Of a stretch of 64,000 nt of DNA, positions 32,608 through 39,115 are shown piece after piece; positions within the stretch are counted from its first letter, which is position 1, and each line of letters starts with the position of its first letter. The notes under the pieces are model-generated. The model worked only from the letters and a program-made list of their open reading frames with translations, searched no databases and was not told the DNA's origin. The stretch is from an uncultured Bacteroidales bacterium (GTDB lineage Bacteria; Bacteroidota; Bacteroidia; Bacteroidales; P3). The stretch spans positions 1 to 64,000 of the forward strand of contig CAJOEN010000016.1 of assembly GCA_905233475.1 (NCBI GenBank). Reading direction: 5' to 3'. The position numbers and the translations under genes were made by a program.

Positions 32608-34151
32608 ATCCTTGGTTGGGGTTTAAATTTTGACAACACTCTTTCCACCACCGGAAGCGAAAGCACAAACTGTCGCTCCTGACGGTTGATGCCGATAAAG
32701 AAAGACGCCAGTCCCACCATCAGCACCGAAAGCAGGCATGTAACTACGAGCTGCACCCAGCTGTTGTCGATTTGCCACGCCAGCCACAGGGGCAGAGGCA
32801 CTGAAACCAGCGTTACGGCTATCATTTTCAACACCACGTCGGTGGCGTAGCGACGCAACGAAATGCCTATCAACCGGCGCATATAAATAGTTCGTGCCAC
32901 TGCACACACAAAGTTGAGCGCCGCCCAGATGTACAACGTAAGTTCGGGCGTCCCGCCCAGCCACAATGCCACGTATGTAACTGGGATACAGATAATTTTG
33001 ATTACGGAAATCATAATCTGATGCGTCCGCAGTTTTCCTGTGGCGTGGACTGCCGTAACAAGGGGCATCTGGAAGACATCGAAAATAAGGTAGGCCACTA
33101 TTGCAAACACAAAAGGCTCTGTGTCAGGTGGATATTCCGACAGCCACAGGGTAAGCACAAACCTCAGGTTGAGCAGCACGGGCAAGGTTATCAGCAGGAA
33201 AAGGTAGTAGTAAATCTTTGACGTAGAATATATTAACTGCATAAAATAGCCCCTGTCGCCGGCGGCGTAGGATTTTATTATCTGCGGACGGAAAGCCTGC
33301 GAGAAGGAATCGACAAACACGTTGAACAGCGTAATCACCTGATTGGCAACACCCAAGGCAGCGTTGGCCAAAGCCGTGGAAAACCAGTTGAAGAAAATGC
33401 TGCGACTCTGCACCGTAAGTCCGTCGGCGCCGTTGACGAGCATGCTGTAGCCGGAATACGACACAAATTCCTTTACCATCGTCTTGTCCCAATAACGTAT
33501 GTAGTGTGTGTCTGTAAGCACCCGGCGGGTGTAAACCACATACACGGCCAGCACAATCAGCGACACGGCGAAAAGCAATGCCGAATAAAAAATGAGATTG
33601 TCGAAAGCGCTGTGCGCCATTACGATGACCAAAATCAGTTTCAAAACCGTTTCTCCTATGGAGGTGAAAGCGTAGAAACTCATCTTTTCGTGGGCTATGA
33701 CGTTGGAATGCAGCGGCACTTTGACTATCGACACACAGAAAAGCAGCAGCGAGAACTGGAAACACCAGTTGGCGGCCGCCACACGGTCGGGAGGTATCAC
33801 CAGGTGGTAGTTTACGAACCACACGCCCGCCGTTTCCATAATCAGCAGCAGCGCCAAAGCAAGTATGGCGTGGGTGTTGATAGCCATGGAGTAGGTGCGG
33901 TTGAGTTTCTCGTTGTCGCCGGCGCCCAGCTCGTAGGTGATGTATCGCGATGTGGCGTTTGTAAGGGCGGTGTTGAGGAATGTAAGAAAGGCTACCACGC
34001 TGCCCACCACGTTGTACAGTCCATAGTCGTCGAAACCCAGCGCCTGAAGCACAATACGCGACATATAAAGGCTTATCACAAGCACCACCCCCATCCTCAG
34101 AAAGAGGAAAAGGGTGTTTTTCAATCCGCGTGTGGCATCCTTTTGTGTCAT
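32604..34151 (-). CDS. Wzx-type polysaccharide flippase, second
   Basis: 515 residues with about 14 membrane segments and the start RGLKNTLFLFLRMGVVLVIS, typical of the Bacteroides oligosaccharide flippase/lipopolysaccharide biosynthesis group. It is longer than, and not visibly related to, the flippase at 24524. It may handle the glycan made by the proximal module. It starts 12 bases after LicD. Its opposite strand carries a 522-residue open frame that I regard as a shadow. Confidence 0.9.
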   Translation of the reverse strand: MTQKDATRGLKNTLFLFLRMGVVLVISLYMSRIVLQALGFDDYGLYNVVGSVVAFLTFLNTALTNATSRYITYELGAGDNEKLNRTYSMAINTHAILALALLLIMETAGVWFVNYHLVIPPDRVAAANWCFQFSLLLFCVSIVKVPLHSNVIAHEKMSFYAFTSIGETVLKLILVIVMAHSAFDNLIFYSALLFAVSLIVLAVYVVYTRRVLTDTHYIRYWDKTMVKEFVSYSGYSMLVNGADGLTVQSRSIFFNWFSTALANAALGVANQVITLFNVFVDSFSQAFRPQIIKSYAAGDRGYFMQLIYSTSKIYYYLFLLITLPVLLNLRFVLTLWLSEYPPDTEPFVFAIVAYLIFDVFQMPLVTAVHATGKLRTHQIMISVIKIICIPVTYVALWLGGTPELTLYIWAALNFVCAVARTIYMRRLIGISLRRYATDVVLKMIAVTLVSVPLPLWLAWQIDNSWVQLVVTCLLSVLMVGLASFFIGINRQERQFVLSLPVVERVLSKFKPQPRI

Positions 34152-34163
34152 TGTCCTTTGTTT

Positions 34164-35051
34164 TTACAAAACCAGATGTTCTCCCTTGGCAATACGTTGT
34201 TCAACTTCCTTTATATCAAGTCCTTCGCGAAGATTCATATAATAACGCACATCGCCGTGGGTGGCGTTCTGTTTCTCGGGCGGCGGGGGCGTGCGCCAGT
34301 CGCCGTAGAGTGCGGTGAGATACTCGTCGTAGTCGCGGGGCACCACCATCTCGGTGTCCTCGAAAGGCACGCTTATGGTGTCTTCGAACCAGCTTGTCTT
34401 GAAAATGCCTTTCATTCCGGAGGATATATACACGCTTTTCTCGCCCGTCTGACCTATCTTCGACTGTATGAACGCATTGTAAACTTCCAAGCGCTTGTCG
34501 GCCTTGGAGCGCGGGTTGAAAGGCGAGAGCGCAAGCCTGTAGGCCGAGCCCAGCTGACGTATGGCGATATAATGGAAAAAGTCGCCTATGCCCTCGTTGG
34601 CGGTAATGCAGGCCTGATAGCGGTAGAAAAGCTTGCGGGCGCGTTTGCGCATGGCTTCCAGCTCGGCGTCGCTGGCCGAAAAGCTGTCGACGGGGAAAAT
34701 GTCGATGTAGTTGCCCAAAACGAACGGCAGCTGTTTCAGCTCCCAGATGCTGGTGTTGAGGTCCACTATCTTGGCGAAAGGCAGGTAATAGCCTTTGTCG
34801 AGAGGCGAAACCACGTCGTAGCCGTCCTTGCGCATCTCGGCGCGGAGCGACAGCAGTTTTTCGTAGTCGGCACGTTGCATGTGGATGTCCAAATCGTCGT
34901 CCCACGGGATAAAGCCTTTGTGCCTCATTGCCCCGATAACAGTGCCGTAAGCCCCGCAGTAGCGTATGCCGTGCTTCTCGAAAAAATCCACAGAATACCT
35001 GAAGGTCTTCATCAGGTTCTGTTTTATGATATTCAGCTGTTCGTCGTTCAT
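34164..35051 (-). CDS. LicD-family phosphotransferase
   Basis: LicD proteins transfer a phospho-alcohol, classically phosphocholine from CDP-choline, onto a sugar of a surface glycan. The 295 residues carry the family core: GTVIGAMRHKGFIPWDDDLD near residue 38, with the Asp cluster and IHM after it. KDGYDVVSPLD and the YIDIFPVDSF motif near 118 follow. The start is ATG 35051. The gene sits between an ornithine-cyclodeaminase-like gene and a flippase and downstream of a nucleotidyltransferase fusion, so the activated donor is probably made in the same operon. Confidence 0.92.
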   Translation of the reverse strand: MNDEQLNIIKQNLMKTFRYSVDFFEKHGIRYCGAYGTVIGAMRHKGFIPWDDDLDIHMQRADYEKLLSLRAEMRKDGYDVVSPLDKGYYLPFAKIVDLNTSIWELKQLPFVLGNYIDIFPVDSFSASDAELEAMRKRARKLFYRYQACITANEGIGDFFHYIAIRQLGSAYRLALSPFNPRSKADKRLEVYNAFIQSKIGQTGEKSVYISSGMKGIFKTSWFEDTISVPFEDTEMVVPRDYDEYLTALYGDWRTPPPPEKQNATHGDVRYYMNLREGLDIKEVEQRIAKGEHLVL

Positions 35052-35075
35052 GATAATAATTTGATAACGTGATTT

Positions 35076-35957
35076 TTAAATCCAGAATTTCGACGTTTCG
35101 CGTTCTATTGTTATCTCGTGGCTGCCTTCTTCCAAACTTTGGTAAATTTTGGCCGCAAACACAGCGTCGTGGAGTCCGAGACCGATATTATAGCTCAAAA
35201 TACGCTCCTTGTCGGATTCCCTGCCGGGGATGGAACCCTGCAACACTTCGCCGAATTCGGCATATTTGCGGAAACGGTCGAAATAGCGGAACCCGTGCAG
35301 ATGGCCGGTGTCGTCACCGAAAACCTTGTCAAAAAAGAGGTCGCAGTTTTGGAAACCCTTGGTGTGGACAGGAACGACAAGGCAGCCTTCGCGGAAAAGC
35401 GAGTCGTCGGGACAGAGCAGCTCGTCGGCATTGGTGATGCAACTGACAATAACGTCGGAGGAGGACACAATTTCTTCCACACTTTCGCAAATGGAGAAAC
35501 TCACGTTTTTGTAGTCCTTGAACCTCTCCATCAGCGACTCCGCCTGAACCTTGTAGCGCAACAGCCTTATGTTGTGCATCCTCTCCGGCTCCGATTCCAG
35601 CAGACACAGCAGGGTGGCGCGGCATGTGTTTCCGAGTCCCAAAAATCCGTATTCGCAGTTGTCGTGGACACTGAAAGTCCGTATTGCCAAAGTAGCCACG
35701 GCGCCTGTGCGCATAGTGGTTATCCAGTCGGCATCCATCATTGCCAAAAGGTCGCCGGTGGAAGAGTTGTAGAGCAACAAATCGCTGCCCAAGGAGGGAG
35801 TGGCGCCAGCTATCCTATGCACAATCTTGACACTGAACAGGTTATACGAAGGCGGTAACAGACAAGGCATGGTGTTGAAAAAATCCGAGCCTTGCGGGTG
35901 CAGGCTGATTTTGGGCGGCAGTTGGGCGTCCTTTTTCATCAAAAAACTCTCGCGCAC
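35076..35957 (-). CDS. Ornithine cyclodeaminase/mu-crystallin-family NAD(P)-dependent enzyme
   Basis: 293 residues, with PPKISLHPQGSDFFNTMPC near residue 15, the Rossmann loop GLGNTCRATL near 107, and SSDVIVSCITNADELL near 165. Family members make or reduce imines, or form unusual amino acids such as proline or siderophore precursors. The usual 20-30 N-terminal residues are short: the start must be GTG 35957, and the next ATG (35939) cuts further. The upstream reading frame is continuous with the NTase fusion gene, interrupted only by its TAA at 35988. In this operon it may supply or modify the amino group of the glycan substituent. Confidence 0.82.
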   Translation of the reverse strand: MRESFLMKKDAQLPPKISLHPQGSDFFNTMPCLLPPSYNLFSVKIVHRIAGATPSLGSDLLLYNSSTGDLLAMMDADWITTMRTGAVATLAIRTFSVHDNCEYGFLGLGNTCRATLLCLLESEPERMHNIRLLRYKVQAESLMERFKDYKNVSFSICESVEEIVSSSDVIVSCITNADELLCPDDSLFREGCLVVPVHTKGFQNCDLFFDKVFGDDTGHLHGFRYFDRFRKYAEFGEVLQGSIPGRESDKERILSYNIGLGLHDAVFAAKIYQSLEEGSHEITIERETSKFWI

Positions 35958-35987
35958 CCACTCGACGCAGTAATTTTCATCGAAGTC

Positions 35988-37796
35988 TTACAGTTTTTTC
36001 AACGTTTCGGTAAGGTAGTGGTTGTCGTGGCGGTCGCGGACGGCAAGACGTATGTAGTTGCTTCCGTCGAGAGCTTTCTTGGTGCCGCAGTCCTTTATCA
36101 GTATATTGTATTTCAATAGTTTAAGGGCAAGTTCGTGAGAGGTGAAGCGGTCGGTTACGCGACAAAGGAAATAGTTGGCCTGACTGGGGAACACTTCGAG
36201 GTAAGGCACCTCGCGCAGTTCGGCAAGGAATAGCTCGCGTTCTTTTCTAAACTCCTCGCAACCAAGCACATACTCCTTGTGGTATTTTTCGTAAATCTGC
36301 ATGAAAAACTCGCCGAAGGAGTTGATATTCCAAATTGCCACGTCTTTTTTCAGTGTGGCGATAAGTTCTTTGTCGCCCGAAGCCAGGATGCCGAGCCTCA
36401 GTCCCGGCACGCCGTAGCTCTTGCTGATGCTCTTAACCACCGCCAGATGCGGGTTGGCGGCAAGTATGCCGTTGTCGAGCAGCGACACCTGCCCGTCGGC
36501 CGACACAAAGTCCACAAACGACTCGTCGACGACAAACCGCAGACCTTTGGCCTTGGTCCATTCGATAAGTCGCAGCAAGTCGCTGAAAGATATGTAGTTG
36601 CCCGAAGGGTTGTCGGGATTGATAAGCAGCAGGGTGTCGATTTTTTTGTCGTCGAAGAAACTGACAATATCCTGAGCCGAGTATCTAAACGCTTCGTTGT
36701 CAGGGATATACCTCACCACCGTATCGGCAGTGCGACGGTTGGGATATTCGTCGAAAGAGGGGGCTATGTTGCCGAGAATGCCCGTGTGGTTCTCCATCAG
36801 CGCCTTGATAAGCTCCGCGGCGCCGTTTCCCACCACAATCATATCCTGACTTACGCCGAAGTTTTTCGACGCCAGCAGCGAGTTCACCCGCATCCCTGAA
36901 GGATATTCGCGTATCAAAGTCTCGAAACTGGCCTTAATCTCGTCGAGCATGCGCTGTGGCGGGAAGTAAGGATTTACCAGATAGCAGAAATCGAGCATCT
37001 GCGGGTAACGCCAATATCCGCCGTAGCGCGACGAAATGGCCTGGTAGTGCTCGTTGTCGGTGGGGGCGAACATTCCCGATGCTATGTCGAGGTCCTGCAC
37101 GTCGTCAATCTCGTACCACACCTCGCCGTCGAGCGGAAGCGCCTTGATGGGGGCGTCGTAGAGGTGGAGGATAACACGCAGCACCTGCTCGTAGTATTCG
37201 TTGTTGCCCAAGGCTGTGCTGTAGGCCGTGAGGAAAGGCACGTAGAACTTGGCGGAGAACTCCTTGCTGAACTTGTAGATGTTCACCGTTTTGTAGTAGC
37301 TTTTTATGTCCTCGAAACGGAAATGAGCCTTGTCGATAAAGTTGGTGATGCGGCTGTTTTCGCCTATGGTCACCACGGTGCCGTCCATCCAGCTCTCGTA
37401 TTTGTCCACAAGGGCGATGTTGGGACTTGCGTCGGCAACGATTTTTTCCACCACCGAAGGCTCGAAAATAAGGTCGCTTTCCAGCAGAAGGGTGTCTTCG
37501 GCCAGCATGAAGTCTTTGGCCAGAAAAAGGGAGTAGATGTTGTTGGTTTTGTCGTAGATGGGATTGTCCACATAAACTATGGGCGTGCCTTTGTAGCTGT
37601 CGCCCACGTAGTTGCGCACGTTATCGCCTTTGTATCCCACCACCAGCACCACACGGCTTACGCCGACATTGTGCAGAATCTCCAGCGAACGGTCGATAAG
37701 GCGTATGCCGTTCACCTCGAGCATGCATTTGGTGTTGTTCTGCGTGTATTCGCCGAGCCGCTTTCCCATTCCCGCGGCCAAGATTATTGCTTGCAT
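35988..37796 (-). CDS. Fusion of a LicC-like nucleotidyltransferase and a CobD/HisC-like PLP enzyme
   Basis: 602 residues. The N-terminal part (1 to about 235) is a nucleotidyltransferase: LAAGMGKRL at 6-14, VVGYKGDNV near 53, and LLLESDLIFEP near 104, as in LicC-type CTP:phospho-alcohol cytidylyltransferases. From about 265 on there is a fold-type I PLP domain: INPDNPSGN near 393, VDESFVDF near 423, and the PLP Lys459 in SISKSYGVPGLRLG. The VPGLRLG and DESFVDF forms are more like the CobD threonine-phosphate decarboxylase than like HisC. The enzyme could make a phospho-amino-alcohol and activate it with CTP for LicD. Substrates are inferred, not shown. It is the first gene of the proximal module. 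Confidence 0.85.
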   Translation of the reverse strand: MQAIILAAGMGKRLGEYTQNNTKCMLEVNGIRLIDRSLEILHNVGVSRVVLVVGYKGDNVRNYVGDSYKGTPIVYVDNPIYDKTNNIYSLFLAKDFMLAEDTLLLESDLIFEPSVVEKIVADASPNIALVDKYESWMDGTVVTIGENSRITNFIDKAHFRFEDIKSYYKTVNIYKFSKEFSAKFYVPFLTAYSTALGNNEYYEQVLRVILHLYDAPIKALPLDGEVWYEIDDVQDLDIASGMFAPTDNEHYQAISSRYGGYWRYPQMLDFCYLVNPYFPPQRMLDEIKASFETLIREYPSGMRVNSLLASKNFGVSQDMIVVGNGAAELIKALMENHTGILGNIAPSFDEYPNRRTADTVVRYIPDNEAFRYSAQDIVSFFDDKKIDTLLLINPDNPSGNYISFSDLLRLIEWTKAKGLRFVVDESFVDFVSADGQVSLLDNGILAANPHLAVVKSISKSYGVPGLRLGILASGDKELIATLKKDVAIWNINSFGEFFMQIYEKYHKEYVLGCEEFRKERELFLAELREVPYLEVFPSQANYFLCRVTDRFTSHELALKLLKYNILIKDCGTKKALDGSNYIRLAVRDRHDNHYLTETLKKL

Positions 37797-37964
37797 ATAG
37801 TTTTTCGTTTGTCCAACGTTTTTTTTTCACAACCGGCAACATCGGCCGACTGCAAAAAAATTGCTTTCGTTACAATAACAAACGATTGCATATATTATTG
37901 TGTAAAGATGAAAAAAAGACACGGATTTTGGAAAGACAATGGCATTTTTGCCGTTCCGCACCCT

Positions 37965-37992
37965 GTAGAGACGTTTCATGAAACGTCTCTAC
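37965..37992. repeat. 28-base perfect palindrome
   Basis: GTAGAGACGTTTCA is followed at once by its exact reverse complement, with no loop. It lies 19 bases downstream of the end of the outer-membrane protein gene (38011, minus strand) and upstream of the sugar locus. Very similar GTAGAGACGTT...AACGTCTCTAC palindromes are dispersed in many bacterial genomes, cyanobacteria included. Confidence 0.8.
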
Positions 37993-38010
37993 GTACACAA
38001 CCAACAGCAA

Positions 38011-38667
38011 TTAGAAATCCAGCATCCACCCCACACGCAGTCCCAACGTATGTCCGATAAGGGCGCGGGGCTGTTCCGTGATGTCCACACCCAGACCGCC
38101 CAACGACCAGTTAAGGGTTTTTATCATCGGATTGTACGTATGGTTAAACTCGTAATACGCACTGACAAACAGATTTTTTGTCGCAAAAAAGTTGATGCCC
38201 GCATTAAGACTGCCCGTTAGATACCACGCGCTACTGATGTCTTTCATTTTTGTAAGTCTGAAAAGATTCCATCCGGCAGTAAGCTCGAAATGCTTTCCGA
38301 TGGGGTAATATAGCTGTCCTTGGGAAAGAATTCCCACGAAAATTCCCAATACGGCACCATGACAATCAATAGACGAGCCCAGAAAAGTGCCTGTTATCCA
38401 CAGAGGAGCAACACTTACAGAAAAATAATCGGGTCCAGCAGATATTTCTAAAGCTTTGAATCCAAAATCTGGAGAATTAGATTCTCCAGATGATAGTCTC
38501 ATTTCAACCAACGATTTCCCAGCCCAATAAAATGATGATGGATGGTTGGAACACTGGCCGCCGAGTGATATTCCGATGCCATCTCTTTCATTATATTCAT
38601 CCTTTTGAGCCGCCGCCGTGGCAACAAAGGCAATGAGTACGGCAATTATTAAAAGGTGTTTTTTCAT
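38011..38667 (-). CDS. Probable outer-membrane beta-barrel protein
   Basis: ATG 38667 gives 218 residues with a signal peptide (MKKHLLIIAVLIAFVATAAA, then Q). A longer reading from 38835 has no support. The mature part alternates short hydrophobic strands and turns (ISLGGQCSNHPS, YPIGKHFELTAGWNLF, FVSAYYEFNHTYNP) and ends with GHTLGLRVGWMLDF, the terminal aromatic residue typical of outer-membrane barrels. Eight strands would fit the length. The function is unknown. A -7 box, TATTTTTG, is at 38704-38697 on the minus strand. It has no operon partner. Confidence 0.7.
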   Translation of the reverse strand: MKKHLLIIAVLIAFVATAAAQKDEYNERDGIGISLGGQCSNHPSSFYWAGKSLVEMRLSSGESNSPDFGFKALEISAGPDYFSVSVAPLWITGTFLGSSIDCHGAVLGIFVGILSQGQLYYPIGKHFELTAGWNLFRLTKMKDISSAWYLTGSLNAGINFFATKNLFVSAYYEFNHTYNPMIKTLNWSLGGLGVDITEQPRALIGHTLGLRVGWMLDF

Positions 38668-39115
38668 GGGGTGGTGGTTTATTTGGTTTTGAAATGCAAA
38701 AATACGAAAAAAAATTGAATATAATAACGGAAAATATTTGTGTCCGATTAAAATGTCGATTGTAGCGTGCCAGTTAGTATTATGTGTTTTGTTTTGCTTC
38801 GTTTCTCTTTTTTCTCTTGAAAGATGAAAAATCATTCAGTGAATGATTTGATAGCGAAGCGGAGAAAATCAAATTCTCCGCCCTTCGGGCTATCGAAACG
38901 TCCATTGGAGTTTTCTTCACCCACCTTAAAAGGGGGAATTTTTCCACCAAAATCAAAACTGTAGTAGTCAAAACACGGGGAAGTCCAAACGCGTTCCCCC
39001 TCTCTGAGGGGGATAAAGGGGGAGTCTAACCCTCACTGAAGGAGATGAAGAAACATCCGGTGGATGTCTCGGAAAAAAACAAGGAACAAGAGGTCGAAAG
39101 GCAAGTCCTTCGTCT
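38668..39115. other. Intergenic region dense in hairpins and repeats
   Basis: No gene is seen. It holds a near-perfect palindrome at 38829-38849 (AAATCATTCA/TGAATGATTT around one base), a GGAGAA/TTCTCC hairpin at 38861-38879, and a CCC-TTC-GGG hairpin at 38881-38889. A CCCCCTCTCTGAGGGGG-type block at about 38995-39045 resembles the one at 58370-58462. A CATCC-GGT-GGATG hairpin is at 39055-39067. Confidence 0.6.

Noticed and set aside
33504-35072. 522-codon plus-strand frame opposite the second flippase and licD
   Set aside because: It spans two clear minus-strand genes. Its Val/His/Gln-rich composition is that of a reverse-complement shadow.
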